64,000 bases of DNA from Thalassospira marina (GTDB lineage: Bacteria; Pseudomonadota; Alphaproteobacteria; Rhodospirillales; Thalassospiraceae). A program made the position numbers and the translations under genes. Positions 25,744 to 33,900 of the stretch are shown here, piece after piece. Below the pieces are notes generated by a model, which was given only the letters and a program-made list of their open reading frames with translations, had not been told where the DNA came from and did no database searches. How positions within the stretch are numbered: the first letter of the stretch is position 1; every line of letters begins with the position of its first letter. The stretch covers positions 3,760,001 through 3,824,000 of the forward strand of contig NZ_CP024199.1 of NCBI RefSeq assembly GCF_002844375.1. Reading direction: 5' to 3'.

Positions 25744-27900
25744 ATGACCCGGATCCCCGATTTTTCCGACTTGCCCCTGTTTGACAGCACTGGTGATGCA
25801 CCTTCGGCCCCTGCATCGGCCGTGCCGTGGACAACACCCGAAGGCATTGATGTAAAGCCGGTTTATGGCAGCGATGACATTGCCGGGCTGGACCATTTGC
25901 ACACCATGCCGGGCATGCCGCCCTTTTTGCGCGGCCCCTACCCCACCATGTATGTGCAGCGCCCCTGGACGATCCGCCAATATGCCGGTTTTTCCACGGC
26001 CGAGGAATCCAACGCCTTTTACCGCCGCAACCTTGCCGCCGGGCAAAAGGGCCTTTCCATTGCCTTCGACCTGGCCACCCATCGCGGATATGACAGCGAC
26101 CATCCCCGTGTTGCGGGCGATGTCGGCATGGCGGGTGTGGCAATCGACAGCATCTATGACATGCGAACGCTTTTTGATGGCATTCCGCTGGATCAAATGT
26201 CGGTTTCCATGACAATGAATGGCGCGGTATTGCCGGTGATGGCACTTTATATCGCTGCGGCCGAGGAGCAGGGGGTAAAACCCGCCCAGCTTTCCGGCAC
26301 CATCCAGAACGACATTCTCAAAGAATTCATGGTGCGCAACACCTATATCTATCCGCCCAAACCATCGATGCGCATCATTTCGGATATTTTTGCCTTCACG
26401 TCGCAAAATATGCCGAAATTCAATTCCATTTCGATTTCCGGCTATCACATGCAGGAAGCCGGGGCGACCGCCGACCTTGAACTGGCCTATACCCTGGCCG
26501 ATGGCGTGGAATATGCCCGTGCGGGCATGGCAGCCGGGCTGGATATTGATAAATTTGCCCCGCGCCTGTCGTTTTTCTGGGCGATTGGCATGAATTTCTT
26601 TATGGAAATCGCCAAAATGCGGGCCGCGCGCATGATCTGGGCCAAGCTGATCAAACAGTTTGACCCGCAAAGCAACAAGTCGCTTTCTTTGCGCACACAC
26701 AGCCAGACATCGGGCTGGTCGCTGACCGCGCAGGATGTGTTTAACAATGTCATCCGCACCTGTGTTGAAGCTATGGCCTCCACACAGGGTCATACCCAGT
26801 CGCTTCACACCAATGCACTGGACGAAGCCCTGGCCCTGCCAACCGATTTTTCCGCCCGCATTGCCCGCAATACCCAACTGTTTTTGCAGCAGGAAAGCGG
26901 CACAACCAACGTGATCGACCCGTGGGGTGGCAGTTATTATGTCGAACGGTTGACCCGCGATCTGGCTGAAAAGGCCTGGGGCCATATCGCCGAGGTCGAA
27001 GAACAGGGCGGCATGGCCAAGGCGATTGAAGCCGGCATTCCCAAAATGCGCATCGAAGAAGCCGCCGCCCGCACCCAGGCCCGCATCGATAGCGGCCGCC
27101 AGACCCTGGTCGGTGTGAACAAATACCGCGTAACGGACGACCGCCCGGTGGATGTTTTGCAGGTCGATAACGCCGAAGTCCGCCGCCAGCAAATTGCCAA
27201 GCTTGAACGCCTGCGTTCCGAACGTGACGATGCAAGCGTTGAAAGCGCCTTGAACGCACTGACCAATGCGGCGGGTTCTCAGTCGGGCAATTTGCTGGAA
27301 CTGGCCGTGCAGGCCGCCCGGGCAAAATGCACCGTTGGCGAAATTTCCGACGCGCTGGAAAAGGTTTATGGTCGCCATCAGGCCGTCATCCGGTCTATCG
27401 CCGGGGTATATAAAACCGAGGTCGGTGCCAATAACGCGGCACTGGAAAAGGTCGCGAAGCTGATTGATGCCTTTAGCGAAGCCGAAGGCCGCCGCCCGCG
27501 TATCCTGATTGCCAAAATGGGCCAGGATGGCCATGACCGCGGGCAAAAAGTGATCGCCACTGCCTTTGCCGATCTGGGCTTTGACGTCGATATCGGCCCG
27601 CTGTTCCAGACCCCGGAAGAAGCCGCCCGGCAGGCAGCCGAAAACGATGTGCATATTGTCGGCGCAAGTTCGCTTGCCGCAGGGCACTTAACGCTGGTGC
27701 CGCAATTGCGGGCGGAGTTGGACAAGCTGGGCCGTGAGGACATCATGATTGTCGCGGGTGGCGTGATCCCGCCGCAGGATTTCGACAAACTGTTTGCCGC
27801 CGGGGCCGAAGCTATTTTCCCGCCCGGCACCGTCATTGCCGAAGCCGCCAGCGAATTGCTGGAAAAGCTGCTTGATGATGAGACATCGGACGCAGCCTGA
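25744..27900 (+). CDS. mutB: Methylmalonyl-CoA mutase large (alpha) catalytic subunit
   Basis: This 718-residue subunit carries the active site. The N-terminal barrel contains RGPYPTMYVQRPWTIRQYAG, which threads CoA through the barrel, and SISGYHMQEAGA. The C-terminal cobalamin domain has the base-off ligand motif DGHDRG with His597, then GLFQTPEE-like and AGGVIPPQDF segments. It forms the AdoCbl enzyme with MutA, two bases upstream, so translation is probably coupled. No methylmalonyl-CoA epimerase or propionyl-CoA carboxylase gene is in the immediate cluster. Confidence 0.97.
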   Translation: MTRIPDFSDLPLFDSTGDAPSAPASAVPWTTPEGIDVKPVYGSDDIAGLDHLHTMPGMPPFLRGPYPTMYVQRPWTIRQYAGFSTAEESNAFYRRNLAAGQKGLSIAFDLATHRGYDSDHPRVAGDVGMAGVAIDSIYDMRTLFDGIPLDQMSVSMTMNGAVLPVMALYIAAAEEQGVKPAQLSGTIQNDILKEFMVRNTYIYPPKPSMRIISDIFAFTSQNMPKFNSISISGYHMQEAGATADLELAYTLADGVEYARAGMAAGLDIDKFAPRLSFFWAIGMNFFMEIAKMRAARMIWAKLIKQFDPQSNKSLSLRTHSQTSGWSLTAQDVFNNVIRTCVEAMASTQGHTQSLHTNALDEALALPTDFSARIARNTQLFLQQESGTTNVIDPWGGSYYVERLTRDLAEKAWGHIAEVEEQGGMAKAIEAGIPKMRIEEAAARTQARIDSGRQTLVGVNKYRVTDDRPVDVLQVDNAEVRRQQIAKLERLRSERDDASVESALNALTNAAGSQSGNLLELAVQAARAKCTVGEISDALEKVYGRHQAVIRSIAGVYKTEVGANNAALEKVAKLIDAFSEAEGRRPRILIAKMGQDGHDRGQKVIATAFADLGFDVDIGPLFQTPEEAARQAAENDVHIVGASSLAAGHLTLVPQLRAELDKLGREDIMIVAGGVIPPQDFDKLFAAGAEAIFPPGTVIAEAASELLEKLLDDETSDAA

Positions 27901-27925
27901 CGGCAAAGCAAACCTAAATCCACAT

Positions 27926-27955
27926 ATCGACCGGGCCAAACAATGCCCGGTCGAT
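27926..27955. other. Strong hairpin between mutB and meaB
   Basis: A perfect 11-bp stem (ATCGACCGGGC/GCCCGGTCGAT) with an 8-nt loop starts 26 nt after the mutB stop. No T-run follows. A second stem (AAGGCGGC 28021-28028 with GCCGCCTT 28052-28059) lies further on. These may attenuate or process the transcript before meaB. Confidence 0.5.
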
Positions 27956-28165
27956 GACCTGAAATTCGCCCGATAACGACGGAATGGCGTTATTCGCCAA
28001 CAGCCCGATCAGAGGACGATAAGGCGGCAAAATGGAACGCTTTATCGCAAAGCCGCCTTGCTGGCACCAGCACCCGCGCCATATGATGGCGGGATAAAGC
28101 AAAGCAACCACCCCACCGGAATACCAAAGGGCAGTACAAATTTTGCGAACGGGAAAGGAAAAAAG

Positions 28166-29224
28166 GTGAAGGAAACCCTGCGAACCATTCCCGGCACCAC
28201 CAGTACCACAAGCCCGCGCGCGCGGGTAAAGCGCCGCGTTCTCAGCACCGGGGAAATTGTTGAAGGTGTTCTTGCGGGCAACCGCACCATTCTTTCACGT
28301 GCGATTACCCTGGTTGAAAGCCGCAAGCCCGAACATTTTATTCAGGCACAGCAGGTCCTTGAACAGTTAATGCCCCACACCGGCGGGTCACGGCGCATTG
28401 GCATTACCGGCGTTCCCGGTGTTGGCAAGTCCACCTTTATCGAGGCCTTTGGCACCAAACTGACCCGCGAGGGGCACAAGGTTGCCGTGCTGGCGGTTGA
28501 CCCGACAAGTGCGCGATCCGGCGGGTCCATTCTGGGTGATAAAACCCGGATGAATGACCTGTCGATTGATCCGAATGCCTATATCCGCCCATCACCCAGC
28601 AGCGGCTATTTGGGTGGTGTAAACCGCATGACCCGCGAAACCATTTTGCTGTGCGAGGCTGCCGGGTTTGACGTGGTGCTGGTGGAAACCGTGGGGGCCG
28701 GGCAAAGCGAAACCATGGTCGCACAAATGACCGATTTCTTTTTGGTGCTGATGCTACCCGGGGCGGGCGATGAATTACAGGGCATTAAAAAGGGTGTGCT
28801 GGAAATTGCCGATCTGATTGCGGTCAATAAATCCGATGCCGACCCGGCCAAGGCCCGCGAAGCCAAACGCGAATATTCATCGGCGCTGCGTATTTTACAG
28901 CCCACCAGCCACCACTGGCGCCCGCAATCCATGATGGTATCATCCCTTACGCGCGAGGGGCTGGATGATGCCTGGGATTTGATCAAACAGCATCGCCAGA
29001 TCATGGAAAAAGAAGGCGAATTTGCCGCCAAACGCGCCCGCCAGCAACATGACTGGATGTGGACCATGCTGCGCGACCGCCTGCTGGAAACCTTCACCCG
29101 GCGCGAAGATGTCAAATCGACCCTGCCTGACCTTGAAAAAAATGTGCTGAATGGCAGCATCAACCCGACACAGGCGGTTGAACAACTGCTATCCATTATG
29201 GTGGATGGGAAAAACAACAATTAA
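28166..29224 (+). CDS. meaB: Methylmalonyl-CoA mutase-associated GTPase MeaB
   Basis: MeaB is a G3E P-loop GTPase that gates cofactor loading and protects methylmalonyl-CoA mutase from inactivation. The 352-residue product has Walker A GVPGVGKS (82-89), the DPTSARSGGSILGDKTRM base/switch region, ETVGAGQSE of switch III/Walker B and the NKSD guanine motif. The start is a GTG with AGGAAAAAAG directly upstream; the frame is open 36 codons further up from a TTG but without a ribosome binding site. It lies 265 bp behind mutB, farther than usual, with two hairpins in between, so expression may be lower than or separable from the mutase genes. Confidence 0.93.
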   Translation: MKETLRTIPGTTSTTSPRARVKRRVLSTGEIVEGVLAGNRTILSRAITLVESRKPEHFIQAQQVLEQLMPHTGGSRRIGITGVPGVGKSTFIEAFGTKLTREGHKVAVLAVDPTSARSGGSILGDKTRMNDLSIDPNAYIRPSPSSGYLGGVNRMTRETILLCEAAGFDVVLVETVGAGQSETMVAQMTDFFLVLMLPGAGDELQGIKKGVLEIADLIAVNKSDADPAKAREAKREYSSALRILQPTSHHWRPQSMMVSSLTREGLDDAWDLIKQHRQIMEKEGEFAAKRARQQHDWMWTMLRDRLLETFTRREDVKSTLPDLEKNVLNGSINPTQAVEQLLSIMVDGKNNN

Positions 29225-29269
29225 CGTATTTGGGTGATTGCCTGTTGGGCCAAGCACCACCCGCGCAAC

Positions 29270-29302
29270 AAAAAAGGGCCGCACGCTGGCAGCCCCTTTT
29301 GA
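29270..29302. terminator. Bidirectional terminator between meaB and the 50-residue gene
   Basis: AAAAAAGGGCC and GGCAGCCCCTTTT flank a short loop, giving an imperfect A-tail/T-tail stem that can serve both convergent transcripts. Confidence 0.65.
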
Positions 29303-29329
29303 AAACAGGTTTTTGGCACGAAAAGAAAG

Positions 29330-29482
29330 TTACTTCTTTTCGTCTGTTTCCAGCTTTGCCTTAAGCTGCTGCAGCTTTTCAACTGCTTCAGAAATCTCGC
29401 GGTCCATGTGGGAATAGCTCTCACGTTCGTCGCGCGGCATAGCTTCCAATTCGTCCAATGCTTTTTGCACGATATACAGCAT
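29330..29482 (-). CDS. Small conserved-type protein, charged, probable coiled coil
   Basis: This 50-residue frame runs from an ATG with a strong GGAGGA Shine-Dalgarno (8 nt spacing) to TAA. It begins MLYIVQKALDELEAMPRDER, and its C-terminal half EISEAVEKLQQLKAKLETD has heptad-like hydrophobics flanked by Glu/Lys, predicting an amphipathic helix or coiled coil. A terminator lies 28 nt behind the stop. The good ribosome site, terminator and amino-acid composition support a real gene. I do not recognise a family; the function is unknown. Confidence 0.7.
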   Translation of the reverse strand: MLYIVQKALDELEAMPRDERESYSHMDREISEAVEKLQQLKAKLETDEKK

Positions 29483-29612
29483 CGTTGGGATCCTCCAAAA
29501 CGTCGTTTATGGTGTCTTTTATAATCAAATCAATTGATAACGCCTGCAAAATTGGCGCAGACGCCGGTGCATTTCTATCCTTTCGGGACTATCAGATAAA
29601 TAGGGTTTTGCA

Positions 29613-29993
29613 ATGAAAATAACCAGCCTTGATCACCTTGTTTTGACTGTCAAAAGCGTAGAGCGCACGGTGGAATTCTACCAGACCGTTCTGGGTATGA
29701 CGCGTCAGAATTTTGGCAAGGGGCGGGTCGCATTGCATTTCGGGTCGCAGAAAATCAATCTCCATCCTGCTGATGCCATACCTGATGATAACGTTTTACA
29801 CCCCACACCCGGTTCCGCGGATTTGTGTTTTTTGACAGAAACTCCGCTTGACGATGTGATGGAACATCTGCAAAAGCACGGGCAGAAAATTATTGAAGGG
29901 CCGATCAAGCGAACAGGTGCCACTGGCCCCCTTCGGTCATTCTATATTTACGATCCGGACGAAAACCTGATCGAAATCAGCAATACGCTTTAG
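29613..29993 (+). CDS. VOC-superfamily (glyoxalase/bleomycin-resistance fold) protein
   Basis: The 126-residue single VOC domain begins ITSLDHLVLTVKSVERTVEF, with a metal-ligand-type His8. It contains LHFGSQKINLH and ends with YDPDENLIEISN, where the Glu is the usual fourth ligand. Family members include glyoxalases, dioxygenases, fosfomycin-resistance enzymes and methylmalonyl-CoA epimerase. It lies near mutAB-meaB, but the sequence is closer in style to small general VOC proteins than to epimerase, which usually starts with IDHIGIAV. It is 12 nt upstream of dusC, so the two are probably co-transcribed. Substrate unknown. Confidence 0.87.
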   Translation: MKITSLDHLVLTVKSVERTVEFYQTVLGMTRQNFGKGRVALHFGSQKINLHPADAIPDDNVLHPTPGSADLCFLTETPLDDVMEHLQKHGQKIIEGPIKRTGATGPLRSFYIYDPDENLIEISNTL

Positions 29994-30005
29994 GGAACAA
30001 ACGTG

Positions 30006-31001
30006 ATGACGCAATTGGTGCTGGCACCAATGGAAGGGCTTGTGGACTGGCGTGTTCGGCAATTGCTGAGCGCGGCTGGCGGGTTTGACCAGTGCGTTAC
30101 CGAATTTATCCGCGTTTCCCAAACCCTATTTCCGGCCCATGTCTTTTACCGTTATTGCCCCGAACTGCATCAGGGCTGCAAAACGGCCAGCGGCCAACCC
30201 GTTCTGGTACAGCTTATGGGTCACGACCCGGACCTTCTGGGTGAAAATGCAGCCTTCGCCGTTGAACTGGGCGCACCGGGCATCGACATCAATTTTGGCT
30301 GCCCGTCAAAAACCGTCAACAAACGCGAAGCGGGCGCATCGCTTTTGAAATGCCCTGAAAACCTTTTTAACATTGTGCGGGCCGTGCGGGCCGCAGTACC
30401 TGGCCATATCCCGGTCAGCGCCAAAATCCGCCTGGGCTATGCCGATAAAACCCTGTTTCTGGAAAATGCCCGTGCGGTTGAAGAAGGCGGCGCACAGCAT
30501 TTAACCGTCCATGCCCGCACAAAAATGGAAGGCTACAAGCCACCTGCACATTGGGAATATCTGGCGCGCATTCGCGAGGCCATTTCCATCACCATGACAG
30601 CAAATGGTGAGATCTGGACAGTTGAGGATTATATCCGCTGTCGCGATATTTCCGGCTGTACGTCCTTTATGCTGGGGCGCGGTGCCATTGCCTGCCCCGA
30701 CCTTGCCGCACGTATCAAGGCACATGAAGCAGGCGAGGATTTGCAAAAACAATGTTGGGCCGATGTTTTAGACATTCTGCTGGCCTATATCGACCTTCTG
30801 GCCCAGGACGGTGCGACAGAAAACCATCAGGCCGGACGCATCAAACAATGGGTTTCGATGATGCGCAAAGGCCACGGCCCGGCCTCACCCTGCTTTGACG
30901 AGATCAAACGTATCCGAGAGATTGGCGAATTGCGCGAAAAGCTTCAGCGTGACCGCGAAAACCCGGAATATCAACGACCCGAAGAACCAATTGCCGCCTG
31001 A
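30006..31001 (+). CDS. dusC: tRNA-dihydrouridine synthase, DusC type
   Basis: This FMN enzyme reduces uridine to dihydrouridine in tRNA; E. coli DusC acts on U16. The 331-residue protein has APMEGLVDWRVR at the start, CVTEFIRV, LVQLMGHDP, the catalytic loop NFGCPSKTVNKREAGASLL with Cys99, LTVHARTKMEGYKPPAHWEY with the His-x-Arg phosphate contacts, and FMLGRGAIACP. These features fit DusC better than DusA/DusB, although the exact uridine cannot be read from sequence. The ATG at 30006 is chosen over a GTG immediately before it. AGGGAA lies upstream. Confidence 0.92.
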   Translation: MTQLVLAPMEGLVDWRVRQLLSAAGGFDQCVTEFIRVSQTLFPAHVFYRYCPELHQGCKTASGQPVLVQLMGHDPDLLGENAAFAVELGAPGIDINFGCPSKTVNKREAGASLLKCPENLFNIVRAVRAAVPGHIPVSAKIRLGYADKTLFLENARAVEEGGAQHLTVHARTKMEGYKPPAHWEYLARIREAISITMTANGEIWTVEDYIRCRDISGCTSFMLGRGAIACPDLAARIKAHEAGEDLQKQCWADVLDILLAYIDLLAQDGATENHQAGRIKQWVSMMRKGHGPASPCFDEIKRIREIGELREKLQRDRENPEYQRPEEPIAA

Positions 31002-31073
31002 TTTACGGCAATATCGTTAAATTTCCGGCTATTTCCGAAAACCAGACCAACCTGACACCCTTCGTAGAAAAGC

Positions 31074-31102
31074 AAAAACCCCCGCCAGTGACGGGGATTT
31101 TC
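31074..31102. terminator. Terminator between convergent dusC and fdhA
   Basis: AAAAACCCCCG pairs with CGGGGATTTT around a short loop. On the minus strand the stem is followed by GTTTTTGCTT, so it suits fdhA best and may also stop dusC transcripts. Confidence 0.7.
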
Positions 31103-31134
31103 GTTTGCATCATCAGATCACCAAGCTTTCCCGC

Positions 31135-32325
31135 TTAGCCAGCTTTTGCCAGCATACCATGCGGGTCGAGCACGAATTTTTTGGCAGCACCCTGGTCAAA
31201 ACTTTCATACCCCTGAGCGGCATCTTCAAGCGAGATCACCTGCGCATTGACGATATCGGCGATTTTCAGCCGGTCATGCAAAATTGCCTGCATCAGTTGG
31301 CGGTTATATTTGATGACCGGGGTCTGGCCGGTATGGAAGGACTGCGCCTTTGCCCAACCCAAACCAAACCGCAGCGACAGGCTGCCCTGTTTGGCGGCCT
31401 CGTCCACAGCACCCGGATCTTCGGTTACATAAAGGCCCGGAATACCGATGGAACCAGCCGCACGGGTAATTTCCATCATCTGGTTCAAAACGATTGCCGG
31501 CTGTTCGCCGCCGCTATGACCGCGGGCTTCAAAGCCAACGGCATCAATGGCGCTGTCAACTTCAGGGCTGCCGGTAATTTCGGCAATCATTTCGCCCAAG
31601 CGGTCACTTTTGGAAAGATCAACGGCCTCGAACCCCATATTGGATGCATGGGCAAGGCGTTCCTTGTTGAAATCACCAATCATGACAACAGCCGCACCCA
31701 AAATGCGCGCCGATGCCGCCGCAGCCAACCCAACCGGACCAGCACCGGCCACATAAACGATTGAACCCACACCAACACCGGCCTGCACCGCGCCGTGAAA
31801 ACCAGTTGGCAGAATATCGGACAGCATCGTCAGATCGCGAATTTTCGACATTGCCTGATCCCGGTCCGGGAATTTCAGCAGGTTAAAATCGGCATAGGGC
31901 ACCATCACATAATGGGCCTGACCGCCAATCCAGCCGCCCATATCGACATAACCATAGGCCCCACCAGCGCGCGACGGATTTACCGTCAGGCATACGCCGG
32001 TATCCTGCGATTTGCAGCACCGGCAACGGCCGCAGGCCACGTTAAACGGCACGGAAACGATGTCACCAACTTCAAGCTGTTCAACATCGCTGCCTTTTTC
32101 AATGATTTCGCCCGTGATTTCGTGGCCCAGAACCAGCCCCGGTTCCGCCGTCGTCCGACCGCGCACCATATGCTGGTCCGACCCGCAAATGTTGGTGGAA
32201 ATCACCTTCAGTATTACGGCATGGTCCAGCTTGCGCCCATTGGGCGCAGACATGACAGGATCGGGAATATTCCGGACTTCAACGTTGCCCGGCCCAACAT
32301 AAACGACACCTCTATTACTGCTCAT
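31135..32325 (-). CDS. fdhA: Glutathione-independent formaldehyde dehydrogenase (zinc-dependent)
   Basis: The 396-residue medium-chain dehydrogenase matches Pseudomonas putida FdhA in length and layout. It oxidises formaldehyde with a tightly held NAD+. Catalytic zinc ligands are visible as Cys47 in NICGSDQHMVRGRT and His68 in LGHEITGE, with an Asp in the SDILPTGFHGA region. The structural zinc lobe is CGRCRCCKSQDTGVC. The Rossmann motif is GAGPVGLAAA. A long insertion around residues 225-300 (GFEARGHSGGEQPA) is typical of this subgroup. The start at 32325 has GGAGGAAG 7 nt upstream; a longer frame reaching 32394 is rejected. Confidence 0.95.
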   Translation of the reverse strand: MSSNRGVVYVGPGNVEVRNIPDPVMSAPNGRKLDHAVILKVISTNICGSDQHMVRGRTTAEPGLVLGHEITGEIIEKGSDVEQLEVGDIVSVPFNVACGRCRCCKSQDTGVCLTVNPSRAGGAYGYVDMGGWIGGQAHYVMVPYADFNLLKFPDRDQAMSKIRDLTMLSDILPTGFHGAVQAGVGVGSIVYVAGAGPVGLAAAASARILGAAVVMIGDFNKERLAHASNMGFEAVDLSKSDRLGEMIAEITGSPEVDSAIDAVGFEARGHSGGEQPAIVLNQMMEITRAAGSIGIPGLYVTEDPGAVDEAAKQGSLSLRFGLGWAKAQSFHTGQTPVIKYNRQLMQAILHDRLKIADIVNAQVISLEDAAQGYESFDQGAAKKFVLDPHGMLAKAG

Positions 32326-32940
32326 TTGCTTCCTCCGCTGAAAATGCCCCTGATTTTCGGGGCTTCGATTATTTGTTGTCGTGGTGCGTAACACGTGATT
32401 TCACCCGCCCGAAAACAGGGGCGCATGGTGGCCGCCAAACAGAATACCGGCACGGCAAACCGCAGGCGCAAAGCCACAGAAACCCGTTCGCAAAACCGGG
32501 CTTTGCGTTGCATGAAATGATGAATGCGGGCTTACGCCCCGTTATGACGGCGTATTATCGGGACAGGCATGGCACCAAATACCTGCCAAAGGCACGGTTA
32601 TGGTCATGGTCAAAAATGCATATGCGTTTGACTGCCCCTGCAGGAAAAGACCGCCATGAACGCCGGGCGAAAAAACATCCCGTAGTTTATTTTTAGAACC
32701 GTAGCAGAACCAAAACGAGAAAAACCGAAAATTTGCGACGTTTGTTTTGTAAATTTGCGCATCCCGGCAATTCTTTTGCCTGAGGCCCAACCGCCAACCA
32801 TCTCTTCAGCCCTACTCTCACATTAGCGTAAACCAAGTGCCCACACCGAATCCTCGTAGAATGGCCAGAAACGTTGACTTTCTGCATACGAAAACATTAC
32901 TTTTAAATAAATATTATGATTATTGATTTGGGGAAAAGCC
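32326..32940. other. Intergenic region without a supported gene, turning A/T-rich
   Basis: The first 350 bp have the composition of the surrounding DNA and contain open frames without ribosome sites. From about 32690 the sequence becomes A/T-rich and continues so through the next gene. I see no tRNA, repeat or integrase remnant that would mark an insertion boundary. Confidence 0.5.
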
Positions 32941-33525
32941 ATGACAGCTGAGAATTTTTGGCCTTTCATATATAACTTCAACCCATTTGATTGGTCTGCC
33001 TTGTCTGCAGTCGCTGCTTTACTTGGACTTGCAATAAATATATTTCTTCTCGCCACTGTATACATAGGATATCGCAGTATCCGAGACGGGCAGGCAGCAC
33101 ATGTGTCCAATATCTTAATTTGGGCAGCGGAACAGATGGATTCGATTAAAGAAGACATTCAGGTAATCAGAAATAACAAAGATCCCCACAACGAATTCTC
33201 TGATGAATACCAGTCTTCAGCCCGACGAGTTTCAGCTATATTTCAAAGACTTGGATACATGGCGCACAATGGACTGATTAACCCCATCCACTTCAAGAAC
33301 ATGTGGGGACTGTCTTTTGTTCTCATGTGGCAAGAACTTGAACCTTGGGTTAAACATTTAAGAGAGCAAAATGGTGAACCGAAAACGCTTTCCGAAGGTG
33401 CTTTTTCGCGAGTAGATTTCGAACGAATGGCATTAAAGTACGAGAAACATTTCAGTGAAATCATTAATCGAATGCAAAAGACGCAACCCACTGACGAAGA
33501 CTTAACTGACAAAGACAAGCATTAA
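32941..33525 (+). CDS. Membrane-anchored protein of unknown function (DUF4760-like)
   Basis: The 194-residue protein has one transmembrane helix near the N terminus (about 19-45, LSAVAALLGLAINIFLLATV) and a soluble helical C-terminal domain rich in charged and aromatic residues: IRDGQAAHVSNILIWAAEQM, SARRVSAIFQRLGYMAHNGL and MWQELEPWVKHLRE. That pattern recalls the DUF4760 family, but I cannot confirm it. The ATG at 32941 has GGGGAAAAG in front; an in-frame TTG six codons earlier is less likely. Codon use and base composition are clearly more A/T-rich than in the flanking genes, which suggests acquisition by transfer. A strong terminator follows. Confidence 0.8.
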   Translation: MTAENFWPFIYNFNPFDWSALSAVAALLGLAINIFLLATVYIGYRSIRDGQAAHVSNILIWAAEQMDSIKEDIQVIRNNKDPHNEFSDEYQSSARRVSAIFQRLGYMAHNGLINPIHFKNMWGLSFVLMWQELEPWVKHLREQNGEPKTLSEGAFSRVDFERMALKYEKHFSEIINRMQKTQPTDEDLTDKDKH

Positions 33526-33611
33526 TCAAAAATTTACATCCGAAGTCATCTGACAACTTCTATGAAATGCGCACATTTTAAAATTTCCAAAACTATTTCC
33601 TCATAAAGCCC

Positions 33612-33657
33612 AAAACAAAACCCGCACATGCCAGGCATCTGCGGGTTTTGTTTTTTT
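33612..33657. terminator. Strong bidirectional terminator between the A/T-rich gene and the giant RTX gene
   Basis: A 15-bp stem (AAAACAAAACCCGCA with TGCGGGTTTTGTTTT) has a nested ATGCC/GGCAT pairing in the loop, with T-runs on both strands. It ends the 26-kb RTX transcript 18 nt after its stop codon. Confidence 0.9.
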
Positions 33658-33675
33658 CAGGTTTGGCCAAACCAA

Positions 33676-33900
33676 CTATCCGTGGAAGTTGAAATCATCG
33701 GCTTTCAGGTTGTGGTCAATGCCCATCAGCGTGATCGAGGCATCATGGCCCAAGTCAATCACCAGGTTCTGGCCGCTGGCATCAAGATGCATGTCGGCTT
33801 CGATCTGGTTGAAATTGTTATAGTTCCATTCACTAAGATCGATGATGTCTTCGCCTTCGGTGAAGTCGGTGATTACATCATGGCCGGTAACATCACCCGC
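33676..33900 (-). other. C-terminal type I secretion signal region of the giant RTX protein
   Basis: The last 75 residues follow the final roll and read WDQFVAGDVTGHDVITDF, then EDIIDLSEWNYNNFN, ending LVIDLGHDASITLMGIDH and DDFNFHG. This resembles the non-cleaved C-terminal signals of serralysin-group RTX proteins, which are read by PrtD-type ABC transporters such as the one encoded upstream. Placement of the signal is inference from the family. Confidence 0.6.

Noticed and set aside
29613..29993. VOC protein as methylmalonyl-CoA epimerase of the mutase cluster
   Set aside because: It lacks the usual epimerase opening, is closely coupled to dusC rather than meaB and is separated from the mutase operon by a terminator and a convergent gene. 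Kept as a generic VOC protein.
32373..32696. 107-codon plus-strand frame upstream of the A/T-rich gene
   Set aside because: It starts at a TTG without a ribosome site, overlaps the fdhA promoter region and has an unstructured Arg/His/Lys-rich translation.
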